From: Microvirga zambiensis WSM3693
GTDB lineage: Bacteria; Pseudomonadota; Alphaproteobacteria; Rhizobiales; Beijerinckiaceae
DNA: 64,000 nucleotides
Direction: 5' to 3'
NCBI RefSeq assembly: GCF_016735695.1
Contig: NZ_JAERQD010000017.1
Span: 62,001 to 126,000 of the forward strand
The notes under the pieces are model-generated. The model ran no database searches. It saw only the letters and a program-made list of their open reading frames with translations, and was not told the DNA's origin. A program made the position numbers and the translations under genes. Shown piece after piece: positions 16,938 through 26,731 of the stretch. Every line of letters begins with the position of its first letter. Within the stretch, counting starts at the first letter, position 1.

Positions 16938-19900
16938 ATGGCGCGCATCCTTCACGATATCGGCTTCGTTCATCTCCACGTGCATTCCTCGTATTCGCTG
17001 CTCGAGGGAGCCCTGAAGGTCGCGCAGCTCGCCAAGCTCGCGGCAGCGGACAAGCAGCCGGCGCTTGCGCTCACCGACACCAACAATCTCTTCGGCGCCC
17101 TTGAGTTCTCCGAAAAGCTCGCGGGCTCCGGCATCCAACCCATCGCCGGCGTGCAGCTCTCGGTCTGCTTCGAGGAGGCGGATCCGGTTGCCCGCGTGGT
17201 GCCGCAGCCGGCGAATGTCGTGCTGCTGGCGCAGAACGAGGAGGGCTATCGCAATCTCATGCGCCTCGTCAGCCACGCCTATTTCGGCGTGCCGCTCGGC
17301 GAGGATCCGCGCGTTGCCGCTCCATTGCTCTCCGCTCACGGCGAAGGGCTGATCGCACTGACGGGCGGATTCACGGGGCCGCTCGATTCCGCCCTGCGCA
17401 ACGGCGGGCGCCAGGATCTCGCGCAGGCGCGGCTCGACATCCTCAAGAGCGCCTTCGGCCATCAGCTCTATGTCGAGCTCCAGCGCCATGGCCTGGAGGA
17501 CGAGCGCCTGATCGAGGGCGAATTGCTGGCGCTGGCGGAGCGCAACGGCCTGCCCGTCGTTGCCGCCAACGAGCCCTACTTCTCGTCTTCGAAAGATTAC
17601 GAGGCGCATGATGCGCTGCTCGCGATCGCGGAAGGGCAGATCGTCTCCAACGACAAGCGCCGCCGCCTGTCGCCGGAGCATCATTTCAAGACGCGCCAGC
17701 AGATGATGGAGCTCTTCGCGGACCTGCCGGATGCGCTGCAGGCGAGCGTCGAGATCGCCATGCGCTGCGCCACGCGCGTACGGACCCAAAAGCCCATCCT
17801 GCCGAATTTCGGCACGGGTCCCGACGCCGCAACTCTCGATGAGGGCGAGGAACTGAAGCGCCAGGCGGAGGAGGGCCTCGAGAGGCGCCTCGCGGCGCAT
17901 GGTCCGGCACCCGGCCTGACCGAGCAGGATTACCGCGACCGTCTCGCCTTCGAGGTCGGCATCATCCGCAAGATGAAATTTCCCGGCTACTTCCTGATCG
18001 TGGCCGACTTCATCAAATGGGCGAAGGATCACAACATCCCGGTCGGTCCTGGCCGCGGTTCGGGTGCGGGTTCGCTCGTCGCCTATGCACTTACCGTCAC
18101 TGATCTCGATCCGCTGCGCTTCGCGCTCCTCTTCGAGCGCTTCCTCAATCCGGAACGCGTGTCGATGCCGGACTTCGACATCGACTTCTGCGTCGAAGGG
18201 CGCGAGCGCGTCATCGAATACGTTCAGCAGCGCTACGGCGCGGAGCAGGTCGCACAGATCATCACCTTCGGTACGCTGCTCGCCCGCGGCGTGATGCGCG
18301 ACGTCGGCCGCGTGCTTGAAATGCCCTATGGCCAGGTCGACAAGCTGACCAAGCTCGTGCCGCAGAACCCGGCCAACCCGGTGACGCTCGCACAGGCCAT
18401 CGAGGGCGAGCCGAAGCTGCAGGCGGCGATCGACGAGGAGCCGGTCGTCAAGCGCATGCTCGACATCGCGCAGAAGCTCGAAGGTCTGCACCGGCATGCA
18501 TCCACGCACGCCGCCGGCGTGGTGATCGGCGACCGTCCGCTGCAGGAGCTGGTGCCGCTCTACCGAGACCCGAAGACCGGGATGCGCGTGACCCAGTTCA
18601 ACATGAAATGGGTCGAGCAGGCGGGCCTCGTGAAGTTCGACTTCCTCGGCCTGAAGACGCTGACGGTCCTGCGCACCGCCGTCGATCTCATCCGGCGCAG
18701 GGGAGTCGAGGTCGATCTCTCGGCGCTGCCGCTGGACGACCGCAAGACTTACGAGATGCTCCGGCGCGGCGAGACGGTCGGCGTGTTCCAGGTGGAATCG
18801 GCGGGCATGCGCAAGGCCCTCGTCGAAATGGAGACCGACCGTTTCGAGGACATCATCGCCCTCGTTGCGCTGTATCGTCCGGGCCCGATGGCGAACATCC
18901 CGGTCTATTGCGCGCGCAAGCTCGGAAAGGACGAGCACAACAAGAAGGATTGGTATCCCCACGACAAGCTCGAGCCGATCCTGCGCGAGACCTTCGGCAT
19001 CATCGTCTACCAGGAGCAGGTGATGGAGGTGGCGAAAGTCCTCTCCGGCTACTCGCTCGGCGACGCCGACCTGCTGCGCCGCGCCATGGGCAAGAAGATC
19101 AAGGCGGAGATGGACGCCCAGCGCGAGCGCTTCGTGTCGGGTGCGAAGGAGGGCGGCCTCGACAAGGCGAAGTCCAACGAGATCTTCGATCTCCTCGCGA
19201 AGTTCGCCGATTACGGCTTCAACAAGAGCCATGCGGCCGCCTATGCGCTCGTCGCGTTCCAGACGGCCTATTGCAAGGCCAACTACCCGGTCGAGTTCCT
19301 GGCGGCGTCCATGACGCTCGACCTCGACAACACCGACAAGCTGTCCGAATTCCGCCGCGAGGCGCAGCGTCTCGGCTTCAAGGTCATCCCGCCGTCGATC
19401 AACCGCTCGGGCGTCGTCTTCGACGTGCAATACGATGCCGAGGGCAAGGGCGAGATCCTCTATGCTCTCGCCGCCGTCAAAGGCGTCGGGCGTCAGGCCA
19501 TCGAAAGCGTGATCGAGGCGAGGGGCGACAAGCCGTTCAAGGATCTCGCCGATTTCGCGCGGCGCATCAATCCGCGCATGCTCAACAAGCGCACGCTGGA
19601 AAACCTGATCGCAGCCGGCGCCTTCGACGAGTTGGAGCCGGATCGGGCCAGAGCCTGCGCCTCCATCGATGCGATGATGAGCCTCGCCCAGCAATCGCAC
19701 GAGGCCGCCAATGGCGGCATGATGGACATGTTCGGCGGTGTCGCAGCCGCAGGTGTGCAGCTGAGGATCGGGCCTTACGAGCCCTGGCCCGCAGCCGAGA
19801 GGCTGCAGCGGGAATATGACGCCGTCGGCTTCTTCCTGTCCGGCCATCCGCTCGACGAGTATGGCGACCTTCTCAAGAAGCTGCGTGTGCAGACCTGGGT

Positions 19901-20411
19901 CGAGTTCTGCCGCTCGGTGAAGGCTGGCAATTCCGTGGGGCGTGTTGCCGCCACGGTGCTCGACCGGCAGGAGCGCCGCACCAAGACCGGCAACAAGATG
20001 GGCATTCTCACCCTGTCGGATCAGACCGGGCAGTTCGAAGCCATTATCTTCTCGGAGGGGCTGGTACGTCTCCGCGATGTGCTCGAGCCCGGCACCGCCG
20101 TCGTTCTCATGCTCCAAGCCGGCCTGGAGGGCGAGGAGGTGAGGGCGCGCATCGGCATGGCGGAACCGCTCGACGAGGCGGTGGCCAAGCATCAGAAGAG
20201 CATGCGCATCTTCCTGCGTGACGAGAAGCCCATCTCCAGCGTCTTCGAGCGGCTCAAGATGCGCGGCGACGGGGAGGTGTCCCTAGTACTCATCCTCGAT
20301 GACGGCGACCGGGAGGTCGAGGTCAAGCTGCGCGAGAAATATATGACGACGCCGCAGATCGCCGGGGCGCTCCGCGCTGTGCCGGGTGTCGTCGACGTGC
20401 ATATGAACTAA
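16938..20411 (+). CDS. dnaE: DNA polymerase III subunit alpha
   Basis: Replicative DNA polymerase (1157 residues). The N-terminal PHP domain begins HLHVHSSYSLLEGA (residues 12-25). The polymerase core carries GPGRGSGAGSLVAYAL near 372 and the catalytic aspartates in PDFDIDFC near 411. A helix-hairpin-helix and an OB-fold (from about residue 997, SVGRVAATVLDRQERRTKTG) complete the DnaE1 arrangement. Length and order fit the essential DnaE1, not the error-prone DnaE2. The ATG has only a weak ribosome binding site. The SOS microprotein gene lies 107 bases upstream, so some read-through transcription during DNA damage is possible. Confidence 0.98.
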   Translation: MARILHDIGFVHLHVHSSYSLLEGALKVAQLAKLAAADKQPALALTDTNNLFGALEFSEKLAGSGIQPIAGVQLSVCFEEADPVARVVPQPANVVLLAQNEEGYRNLMRLVSHAYFGVPLGEDPRVAAPLLSAHGEGLIALTGGFTGPLDSALRNGGRQDLAQARLDILKSAFGHQLYVELQRHGLEDERLIEGELLALAERNGLPVVAANEPYFSSSKDYEAHDALLAIAEGQIVSNDKRRRLSPEHHFKTRQQMMELFADLPDALQASVEIAMRCATRVRTQKPILPNFGTGPDAATLDEGEELKRQAEEGLERRLAAHGPAPGLTEQDYRDRLAFEVGIIRKMKFPGYFLIVADFIKWAKDHNIPVGPGRGSGAGSLVAYALTVTDLDPLRFALLFERFLNPERVSMPDFDIDFCVEGRERVIEYVQQRYGAEQVAQIITFGTLLARGVMRDVGRVLEMPYGQVDKLTKLVPQNPANPVTLAQAIEGEPKLQAAIDEEPVVKRMLDIAQKLEGLHRHASTHAAGVVIGDRPLQELVPLYRDPKTGMRVTQFNMKWVEQAGLVKFDFLGLKTLTVLRTAVDLIRRRGVEVDLSALPLDDRKTYEMLRRGETVGVFQVESAGMRKALVEMETDRFEDIIALVALYRPGPMANIPVYCARKLGKDEHNKKDWYPHDKLEPILRETFGIIVYQEQVMEVAKVLSGYSLGDADLLRRAMGKKIKAEMDAQRERFVSGAKEGGLDKAKSNEIFDLLAKFADYGFNKSHAAAYALVAFQTAYCKANYPVEFLAASMTLDLDNTDKLSEFRREAQRLGFKVIPPSINRSGVVFDVQYDAEGKGEILYALAAVKGVGRQAIESVIEARGDKPFKDLADFARRINPRMLNKRTLENLIAAGAFDELEPDRARACASIDAMMSLAQQSHEAANGGMMDMFGGVAAAGVQLRIGPYEPWPAAERLQREYDAVGFFLSGHPLDEYGDLLKKLRVQTWVEFCRSVKAGNSVGRVAATVLDRQERRTKTGNKMGILTLSDQTGQFEAIIFSEGLVRLRDVLEPGTAVVLMLQAGLEGEEVRARIGMAEPLDEAVAKHQKSMRIFLRDEKPISSVFERLKMRGDGEVSLVLILDDGDREVEVKLREKYMTTPQIAGALRAVPGVVDVHMN

Positions 20412-20468
20412 GCGCTGACCGACGGGGTGAGAAATCCCGTTCGGGAGTTATCGGGAAGACCTGTCTGC

Positions 20469-20933
20469 ATGGATCGCCCGCTTTCCGACATCCGCCTCAC
20501 CGTCGAGGCAGATCCCGATTCCTTCGCGGAGGAGATCGAGGCGCGCCTCCTCGAGTCCTTGCGGCAGAACATTCCCGCAAGCGACTATGCCGCTTTCGGC
20601 ATCGTGGCCCGGAATGCCGAGGGCGAAATCCTTGGCGGCCTGATCGGTGGGACGTCCTATGGCTGGCTGCTGGTCAAGATGCTGTGGGTCGCTGACGAGG
20701 CCCGCGGGCAGGGGCTGGGCATGAGAATCATGGCGCTCGCGGAGGACGTCGTCCAAGTGCGGGGATGCCATGGGGCCTGGCTCGACACATCAAGCCGGCG
20801 CGCCAAGCGCTTCTATGAGAAGTTGGGCTATGAGACGTTCGGAATGCTGGAGAACCGAGCGGGAGAGCGGCCTCAGGGGCATGCCCGGTTCTTCCTGCAA
20901 AAGCGGTTTCCGCCTCCCGAAACGGCGCATTAA
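20469..20933 (+). CDS. GNAT family N-acetyltransferase
   Basis: Protein of 154 residues with the GNAT fold. The acetyl-CoA loop region reads MLWVADEARGQGLGMRIMAL (about residues 74-93), and the C-terminal strand has SRRAKRFYEKLGYETFG, typical of the family. The substrate cannot be told from sequence. I prefer the ATG at 20469 (MDRPLSDIRLTVEAD); an in-frame GTG at 20427 gives a less natural start. It sits 57 bases after dnaE on the same strand and is probably cotranscribed with it. Confidence 0.85.
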   Translation: MDRPLSDIRLTVEADPDSFAEEIEARLLESLRQNIPASDYAAFGIVARNAEGEILGGLIGGTSYGWLLVKMLWVADEARGQGLGMRIMALAEDVVQVRGCHGAWLDTSSRRAKRFYEKLGYETFGMLENRAGERPQGHARFFLQKRFPPPETAH

Positions 20934-21038
20934 AACAAGCCTTCGGTAGACCGCATCCGGACGAGGTGGAGAGTATTCCGATCTTGGCGCTTGTGATAAG
21001 CTCAAGCCTGGGTTCCGCGGCAGCATCGGGAGACGTCT

Positions 21039-22247
21039 ATGACCTCCGAGATCGCCTCCAACACGCCTTCCGACCTGGATGTTCCTCCCTTCGACCATCG
21101 GCGCCTCGACACGCTGATGGAGGCCGCAGGCCTTGATGTCCTGATCGTCACGTCCAAGCATAACGTTCAATATATGCTGGGCGGCTATCGGTTCTTCATG
21201 TTCGACTATATGGATGCGATCGGATTGAGCCGCTATCTCCCGATCTTCGTCTATTGCCGCGGACGCCCCGATGATAGCGCCTATATCGCCAACCCGCACG
21301 AAACCTACGAGCAGGAACTGGGGCGCTTCTGGGTCCCCGACGTTCAGGCAAAGGCACGGGCGACAACCGACGCCATGCAACTGTGCGTCGAGCATCTCCG
21401 CCACCTCGGCTGCCCCTTGAGGCGTATCGGGATCGAGGCGGGTTTTCTGCCGGCCGATGCGTATCTCGTCCTGAAGGATGCGATTCAAGGGTGTGAGATC
21501 GTTGATGCAGTCTTCACGCTCGAGCGGCTGCGAGCCGTGAAGACCGAGGCCGAATTGCAGTTGCTGCGGCAGGCATCCGAAGGTGTCGTCGAAGCCATGC
21601 TCGCGGTCTTTTCCACCGTGTGTCCAGGCCAGACCAAGCGCGAAGTCGTTGAAGCCCTCCGGCGCGAAGAGACGATACGAGGTCTGCTTTTCGAATACTG
21701 CTTGATCACCGCCGGGACGAGCCTCAACCGTGCCCCCTCGGATCAGGTTCTCGTCGAGGGCGATATCATGTCGCTGGATTCCGGCGGCAACCACCGGGGC
21801 TATATCGGCGATCTCTGCCGCATGGGCATCCTGGGTGAGCCCGACGCCGAACTCCGTGACCTGCTGGGGCAGATCGACGAGGTCCAGCAAGCGGCGCGAA
21901 AGCCACTCAGGGATGGGGTGATCGGGGCGGAAATCTATGCTGCCGTCGAGCCGTCGATGCAGCGTTTGACGGCTGGCAAGGCGAGCTTCGTCGCGCATGG
22001 AATGGGGCTGATCAGCCATGAGGCTCCTCGGCTTACCGCGAGCAGCCCGTGGCCCTATTCCGCTTATGACCGGGATCTTCCGTTGCCGGCGGGCATGGTC
22101 GTCTCGATCGAGACGACGCTCCAGCACCCTCGGCGAGGTTTCATAAAGCTTGAGGATACGGTGGCTATAACGGCTGCCGGCCACGAGGCCTATGGAGATG
22201 GCGGCCGTGGCTGGAATCGGGCAGGGGTCGACCGAGCCCGTGCATGA
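21039..22247 (+). CDS. M24 family metallopeptidase (Xaa-Pro aminopeptidase-like)
   Basis: Protein of 402 residues with a creatinase-type N-terminal domain and a pita-bread M24 catalytic domain. All five metal ligands appear to be present: Asp in SLDSGG (about 246), Asp in GYIGDLCRMG (about 258), His in AHGMGLISH (about 320), Glu in VVSIETT (about 356) and Glu in IKLEDTVAI (about 371). It is therefore probably active. Substrate is uncertain: Xaa-Pro peptidase, or a creatinase/ectoine-hydrolase-like enzyme. There is no signal peptide. A GGGA ribosome binding site lies 8 bases before the ATG. Two hairpins follow the gene. Confidence 0.88.
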   Translation: MTSEIASNTPSDLDVPPFDHRRLDTLMEAAGLDVLIVTSKHNVQYMLGGYRFFMFDYMDAIGLSRYLPIFVYCRGRPDDSAYIANPHETYEQELGRFWVPDVQAKARATTDAMQLCVEHLRHLGCPLRRIGIEAGFLPADAYLVLKDAIQGCEIVDAVFTLERLRAVKTEAELQLLRQASEGVVEAMLAVFSTVCPGQTKREVVEALRREETIRGLLFEYCLITAGTSLNRAPSDQVLVEGDIMSLDSGGNHRGYIGDLCRMGILGEPDAELRDLLGQIDEVQQAARKPLRDGVIGAEIYAAVEPSMQRLTAGKASFVAHGMGLISHEAPRLTASSPWPYSAYDRDLPLPAGMVVSIETTLQHPRRGFIKLEDTVAITAAGHEAYGDGGRGWNRAGVDRARA

Positions 22248-22291
22248 GGCCGGCCGGTAGTCCTGCGGCGCAGGACCCTACAAGGCTCCCC

Positions 22292-22316
22292 AATGCCCCT
22301 TCCAGGGCGGGGCATT
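22292..22316 (+). terminator. Hairpin after the M24 peptidase gene
   Basis: Perfect 8-bp stem AATGCCCC/GGGGCATT with a 9-base loop. A second hairpin (GTCCTG-CGGCG-CAGGAC) lies just before it. There is no T run, so termination is possible but not certain. It separates the M24 gene from the rpsB promoter. Confidence 0.45.
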
Positions 22317-22323
22317 CTCCGGC

Positions 22324-22352
22324 TTGCATTTCACCGCCTTTACCCCTATATG
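22324..22352 (+). promoter_or_regulatory. Promoter candidate for rpsB-tsf with a structured leader
   Basis: TTGCAT (22324-22329) and TATATG (22347-22352) are spaced by 17 bases. The expected leader of about 100 bases contains inverted repeats (CCTCAT/ATGAGG near 22378-22394 and CCGGC/GCCGG near 22409-22421), which could serve autoregulation by S2 as known in other bacteria. The regulation is inference. Confidence 0.5.
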
Positions 22353-22458
22353 CGCCCACATCCCACACGCGGAATCCCCTCATGAGCCCATGAGGATACC
22401 CCCGGTGGCCGGCAGAGCCGGTCCACTGTTCCGCGGAGGCTTAACCGGAGAAAAGACT

Positions 22459-23481
22459 ATGGCGCTTCCCGATTTTTCGATGCGCAGCCTGCTTGAGGCT
22501 GGCGCGCACTTTGGACACCAGTCCCACCGTTGGAACCCGAAGATGGGTCAATACATCTTCGGCACCCGCAATAACATCCACATCATCGACCTCGCCCAGA
22601 CGGTTCCGATGCTGCACCGCGCCCTCCAGGCCGTCAGCGACACCGTCTCCAAGGGCGGTCGCGTGCTCTTCGTCGGCACGAAGCGTCAGGCTGCTGACGC
22701 CGTCGCCGATGCGGCCAAGCGTTCGGCCCAGTACTACGTCAACGCCCGCTGGCTCGGCGGCATGCTGACCAACTGGAAGACGATCTCCGGCTCGATCTCG
22801 CGCCTGCGCAAGGTCGACGAGATCCTCGCCGGCGGCGGCCAGGGCCTCACGAAGAAAGAGCGCCTCATGCTCGCCCGCGAGAAGGAGAAGCTCGAGCGCG
22901 CTCTCGGTGGCATCAAGGACATGGGCGGCACGCCCGACCTGATCTTCATCATCGACACCAACAAGGAGCAGCTGGCGATCCAGGAGGCCAAGCGCCTCGG
23001 CATCCCGGTGGCTGCCATCGTCGACACGAACTGCGATCCGGACGGCATCACCTTCCCGGTTCCGGCCAACGATGACGCCGGCCGCGCGATCTCGCTCTAT
23101 TGCGATCTCGTCGCCCGCGCCGCTCTCGACGGCATATCCCGCGGCGCCGGCGCCATGGGCATCGATATCGGCGAGTCCGAGAATCCGATGGCCGAAGAGC
23201 TCCCGGCCGCAGAGACGGCGACCGCCGCCTACGAGGGCGAGCAGTTCGAGCGTCTGGCAGCCCCCCGCGGCGCTCCGGACGATCTGACCAAGCTGAACGG
23301 CGTCGGCCCGCAGCTCGAGAAGAAGCTGAACGAAGCCGGCATCTTCCACTACTGGCAGCTTGCCGCCATGCAGGCTGGCGATGTCGCCCAGCTCGACAAG
23401 GACCTGAAGCTGAACGGCCGTCTCGAGCGTGATGGCTGGATCAACCAGGCCCGCTCGATGATCGAAGCCGCTGCTGCGTAA
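22459..23481 (+). CDS. rpsB: 30S ribosomal protein S2
   Basis: Ribosomal protein of the small subunit, 340 residues. The S2 core spans about residues 1-230 ([20 protein letters not shown] at the start, [10 protein letters not shown] in the middle). A C-terminal extension of about 100 residues contains a helix-hairpin-helix-like segment ([20 protein letters not shown]), a feature of Rhizobiales S2. The start MALPDFSM at 22459 has a GGAG site 8 bases upstream; an in-frame extension to 22324 would run through the promoter and is rejected. tsf follows, as in most bacteria. Confidence 0.97.
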   Translation: MALPDFSMRSLLEAGAHFGHQSHRWNPKMGQYIFGTRNNIHIIDLAQTVPMLHRALQAVSDTVSKGGRVLFVGTKRQAADAVADAAKRSAQYYVNARWLGGMLTNWKTISGSISRLRKVDEILAGGGQGLTKKERLMLAREKEKLERALGGIKDMGGTPDLIFIIDTNKEQLAIQEAKRLGIPVAAIVDTNCDPDGITFPVPANDDAGRAISLYCDLVARAALDGISRGAGAMGIDIGESENPMAEELPAAETATAAYEGEQFERLAAPRGAPDDLTKLNGVGPQLEKKLNEAGIFHYWQLAAMQAGDVAQLDKDLKLNGRLERDGWINQARSMIEAAAA

Positions 23482-23525
23482 CTGTCCCGGCGCAGCGTCA
23501 TGCAGCGCCGCTTGAACGATTGATC

Positions 23526-23554
23526 GAGCCCGGCGTTCCACGAGCGCCGGGCTC
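23526..23554 (+). other. Hairpin between rpsB and tsf
   Basis: Perfect 10-bp stem GAGCCCGGCG/CGCCGGGCTC with a 9-base loop and no T run. It may be a partial attenuator or an mRNA stability element that sets the rpsB:tsf ratio. Confidence 0.45.
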
Positions 23555-23586
23555 CCTCTATGCATGAACCTTTGAAAGGAAAAGCC

Positions 23587-24516
23587 ATGGCGAACATTAC
23601 CGCTGCGATGGTGAAGGAACTGCGCGAGACGACCAGCGCGGGCATGATGGATTGCAAGACCGCCCTCGCCGAGACCAATGGCGACATGGAGGCCGCAATC
23701 GACTGGCTCCGCAAGAAGGGTCTGTCGAAGGCTGCCAAGAAGGCTGGCCGCGTCGCTGCCGAAGGTCTCGTCGCCGTCGAGTCGTCCGGTCACACCGCGA
23801 CGATCCTCGAGGTCAATTCCGAGACCGACTTCGTCGCCCGCAACGACCAGTTCCAGGCCTTCGTTCGCGAAGCCGCCAAGATCGGTCTCATGGGCAACGG
23901 TACCATCGAGGCGCTCGAGGCCGCTCACTTCCCCGGTTCGCAGACGACCGTGAAGGACCGCCTGCAGGAGCTGATCGCCACCATCGGCGAGAACATGACC
24001 CTGCGCCGCATCGCCAAGCTCGAAGTGTCCAAGGGCGTGATCGCGACCTATGTCCACAACGCGGTGACGGAAGGCCTCGGCAAGATCGGCGTCCTCGTGG
24101 CGCTCGAGTCCGAGGGTGACGTGACCGTTCTCGGCGCGCTCGGCCGCCAGATCGCCATGCATGTGGCCGCCACGAACCCGGTGGCCCTCGATGCCTCCGG
24201 CGTCGACCAGGCGACCGTCGAGCGCGAGAGCGCCATCCTGCGCGACAAGAACGCCGGCAAGCCGGATCATGTCATGCAGAAGATCATCGAGAGCGGCCTG
24301 AAGAGCTACTTCAAGGAAGTCACGCTCCTCGAGCAGCCCTTCGTGCACGATCCCTCCAAGACCGTGACCCAGGTGCTCAAGGAAGCCGAGTCCAAGGCCG
24401 GCAAGCCGGTGACCCTCAAGGCCTTCGTCCGCTATGCTCTCGGCGAGGGCATCGAGAAGGAAGAGGCCCCGGACTTCGCGGCGGAAGTCGCCGCCCAGGC
24501 CGGTCTCAAGGCCTAA
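23587..24516 (+). CDS. tsf: Elongation factor Ts
   Basis: Guanine nucleotide exchange factor for EF-Tu, 309 residues. The N-terminal UBA-like domain includes [16 protein letters not shown], followed by [16 protein letters not shown] and the conserved [11 protein letters not shown], which contacts EF-Tu. Length is normal. The ATG at 23587 has GAAAGGA 6 bases upstream; the in-frame ATG at 23560 lacks such a site. An intrinsic terminator follows, so pyrH transcription relies on read-through or its own promoter. Confidence 0.97.
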   Translation: MANITAAMVKELRETTSAGMMDCKTALAETNGDMEAAIDWLRKKGLSKAAKKAGRVAAEGLVAVESSGHTATILEVNSETDFVARNDQFQAFVREAAKIGLMGNGTIEALEAAHFPGSQTTVKDRLQELIATIGENMTLRRIAKLEVSKGVIATYVHNAVTEGLGKIGVLVALESEGDVTVLGALGRQIAMHVAATNPVALDASGVDQATVERESAILRDKNAGKPDHVMQKIIESGLKSYFKEVTLLEQPFVHDPSKTVTQVLKEAESKAGKPVTLKAFVRYALGEGIEKEEAPDFAAEVAAQAGLKA

Positions 24517-24529
24517 ATCGACCCCAAGT

Positions 24530-24557
24530 AAAACGGCGGCTTTCGGGCCGCCGTTTT
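24530..24557 (+). terminator. Rho-independent terminator after tsf
   Basis: An 11-bp perfect stem AAAACGGCGGC/GCCGCCGTTTT with a 6-base loop. The T residues in the 3' arm serve as the U tract. Confidence 0.85.
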
Positions 24558-24588
24558 CATGAGAGGATTCGAAAAGAAAGGTCTGACG

Positions 24589-25302
24589 ATGGCAAGGTTC
24601 CGGCGCATCCTGGTGAAGCTCTCGGGTGAGGCATTGATGGCCCCCGACGGGTACTGGCTCGACACGCAGATCCTGTCGTCCCTGGCGGAGGATCTCGCCA
24701 ACGCCACCCGCGCCGGCTTCGAGATCGCCGTCGTCATCGGCGGCGGCAACATCATCCGTGGCGCCCGCATGAGCGCCGCCGGCTGGATCGACCGCCCCAC
24801 GGCCGATTCCATGGGCATGCTCGGCACGGTCATGAACTCGCTGGCGATCGAGACCGCCCTGAACGCAGCCGGCGTTCCCGCCCGGACCATGTCGGCCGTT
24901 TCCATGCCGACCATCTGCGAGACCTATGCCCGCCAGCCGGCCCTGCACCATCTGGATAAGGGGCAGGTGGTGGTTTTGGCCGGCGGCACCGGCAACCCGT
25001 TCTTCACCACCGATACCGCGGCCGTCCTCCGGGCCGCCGAGCTGCGTTGCGACGCCGTGCTGAAGGCCACCCAGGTCGACGGCGTCTATTCGGCGGATCC
25101 CAAGAAGGACCCCAGCGCGATCCGATTCGATCGCCTGACCCATGACGAGGCCATTGCCAGGGACCTGAAGGTCATGGACACGGCCGCCTTCGCGCTGGCG
25201 CGCGAGAGCAGGTTGTCGATCATCGTGGGCTCGGTCCACGCTCCCAGCTCCGTGACCGCCCTTCTTCAGGGGAAAGTGCCGTCGACGGTCGTCGCCCCTT
25301 GA
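24589..25302 (+). CDS. pyrH: Uridylate kinase
   Basis: Bacterial UMP kinase of the amino acid kinase fold (237 residues), making UDP from UMP and regulated in homologues by GTP and UTP. The N-terminus has the phosphate-binding segment ILVKLSGEALM. Later come VVIGGGNIIRGA, the nucleotide site VVLAGGTGNPFFTTDTAA and the base site ATQVDGVYSADPKKDP. The ATG at 24589 follows an AAAGG site; an upstream in-frame ATG at 24559 lies inside the terminator region and is rejected. It stands between tsf and frr as in most bacteria. Confidence 0.97.
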   Translation: MARFRRILVKLSGEALMAPDGYWLDTQILSSLAEDLANATRAGFEIAVVIGGGNIIRGARMSAAGWIDRPTADSMGMLGTVMNSLAIETALNAAGVPARTMSAVSMPTICETYARQPALHHLDKGQVVVLAGGTGNPFFTTDTAAVLRAAELRCDAVLKATQVDGVYSADPKKDPSAIRFDRLTHDEAIARDLKVMDTAAFALARESRLSIIVGSVHAPSSVTALLQGKVPSTVVAP

Positions 25303-25331
25303 TCCAAGGGTCTTGATGCAGGACCCTTGGA
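25303..25331 (+). other. Hairpin between pyrH and frr
   Basis: Perfect 10-bp inverted repeat TCCAAGGGTC/GACCCTTGGA around a 9-base loop, starting at the pyrH stop. There is no T run. An attenuator or RNA-stability role is possible. Confidence 0.45.
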
Positions 25332-25372
25332 AGCGTAAGCCCGTTAAAGAGTTCGCGTAAGGACAGAATCTG

Positions 25373-25933
25373 ATGGCTACGACCTTTGATCTCGCCGATG
25401 TGAAGCGCCGCATGCAGGGCGCCATCAACGCTTTCAAGAACGACCTGGCCAGCCTGCGCACGGGCCGCGCCTCGCCGAACCTGCTCGATCCGATTCAGAT
25501 CGACGCTTATGGCGCGATGATGCCGATTTCGCAGGTTGCCACCGTGAACGTGCCGGAGCCGCGCCTGCTCAGCGTCCAGGTCTGGGACCGGGGCATGGTT
25601 GCCGCCGTCGAAAAGGCGATCCGGGAATCCGACCTCGGCCTCAACCCGCAGACCGAGGGGCAGGTGATCCGCCTGCGCATTCCTGAGATGAACGAGCAGC
25701 GCCGCAAGGAGATGGTGAAGGTCGGGCACAAATACGCCGAAGAGGCGAAGGTCGCCGTGCGCCACGTGCGCCGCGACGGTCTCGACCTGCTCAAGAAGCT
25801 TGAGAAGGACAGCGCCATCAGCGAGGATGACGGAAAGCGCCACGCCGACCAGGTGCAGAAGGCGACGGATCAGTTCGTCGCTGAGGTCGACACTCTGCTG
25901 GCGGCGAAGGAAAAGGAAATCATGCACGTCTGA
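25373..25933 (+). CDS. frr: Ribosome recycling factor
   Basis: Cytoplasmic factor (186 residues) that splits post-termination ribosomes together with EF-G. Typical segments are [17 protein letters not shown] (about residues 26-42), [20 protein letters not shown], and [20 protein letters not shown] leading into the long helical bundle. Length is exactly that of the family. The uppS gene starts 28 bases later, so frr-uppS-cdsA-dxr read as one operon. Confidence 0.98.
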   Translation: MATTFDLADVKRRMQGAINAFKNDLASLRTGRASPNLLDPIQIDAYGAMMPISQVATVNVPEPRLLSVQVWDRGMVAAVEKAIRESDLGLNPQTEGQVIRLRIPEMNEQRRKEMVKVGHKYAEEAKVAVRHVRRDGLDLLKKLEKDSAISEDDGKRHADQVQKATDQFVAEVDTLLAAKEKEIMHV

Positions 25934-25961
25934 TCCTCAAGGCGTGCATTGGGACGGAAAT

Positions 25962-26729
25962 ATGAGCGGCGAAGCCAAACGGACGGCTCCCGATCTTGCC
26001 CGCAGGGAAGCGGGCGAGGGGATGCCGGCCCATGTTGCCATCATCATGGATGGGAACGGCCGTTGGGCCGCGCAGAGAGGCCTGCCCCGTTTCGAGGGGC
26101 ACCGGCGCGGGGTCGAGGCGATCCGCCGGGCGGTGCGCATAGCCGGCGATCTCGGCATCCGCTACCTGACGGTCTACAGCTTCTCAGCCGAGAATTGGCG
26201 CCGGCCGGCCCAGGAGGTCTCCGACCTGATGGGCCTGCTCAAGCGCTTCGTCAGGCACGATCTCGCCGAGCTGCACGCCAACAACATCCGCGTCAGGATC
26301 ATCGGCGAGCGTGAGGGACTTGCCTCCGACATCCGGCTCCTGCTGGACGAGGCGGAGCATCTCACGCGCGTCAATACGGGCCTCACCCTCGTCATCGCCT
26401 TCAACTATGGTGGGCGCCAGGAGATCGTCTCGGCGATGCGCGACCTTGCCCGGCGGGTGAAGGAAGGCACGCTCGACCCTGCGGCGATCGATATGGATAC
26501 GGTGGGAGCCGCTCTCGACACCCACGACATCCCGGATCCCGATCTTGTCATCCGGACATCGGGCGAGCAGCGGGTATCGAACTTCTTGACCTGGCAGACG
26601 GCCTATTCCGAATTCGTCTTCCTGCCGTGCTTCTGGCCGGATTTCGACGAGGCGGCGTTCAAGGCGGCGCTCGACGAATATTTCAGGCGCGACCGCCGCT
26701 TCGGCGGCTTGAGCGCCCGGGCGGTTTGA
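25962..26729 (+). CDS. uppS: Isoprenyl transferase (undecaprenyl diphosphate synthase)
   Basis: cis-Prenyltransferase (255 residues) that extends farnesyl diphosphate to the C55 carrier used for peptidoglycan and polysaccharide synthesis. The catalytic motif [20 protein letters not shown] has its Asp near residue 29. [15 protein letters not shown] and the C-terminal [14 protein letters not shown] pattern are diagnostic. The ATG at 25962 ([11 protein letters not shown]) is preferred over longer frames that overlap frr; it follows GGGACGG. cdsA starts 2 bases after the stop. Confidence 0.97.
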   Translation: MSGEAKRTAPDLARREAGEGMPAHVAIIMDGNGRWAAQRGLPRFEGHRRGVEAIRRAVRIAGDLGIRYLTVYSFSAENWRRPAQEVSDLMGLLKRFVRHDLAELHANNIRVRIIGEREGLASDIRLLLDEAEHLTRVNTGLTLVIAFNYGGRQEIVSAMRDLARRVKEGTLDPAAIDMDTVGAALDTHDIPDPDLVIRTSGEQRVSNFLTWQTAYSEFVFLPCFWPDFDEAAFKAALDEYFRRDRRFGGLSARAV

Positions 26730-26731
26730 CG

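Noticed and set aside
16890..20192. A minus-strand open frame of about 1100 codons opposite dnaE
   Set aside because: It is the GC-rich shadow of dnaE: the protein is rich in His, Arg, Glu and Asp with no family motifs, and the plus-strand frame is an intact DnaE1.
22441..25461. A minus-strand open frame of about 1000 codons opposite rpsB-tsf-pyrH
   Set aside because: It crosses three real genes and their intergenic terminator, has low-complexity His/Gly/Glu composition and no start signals.
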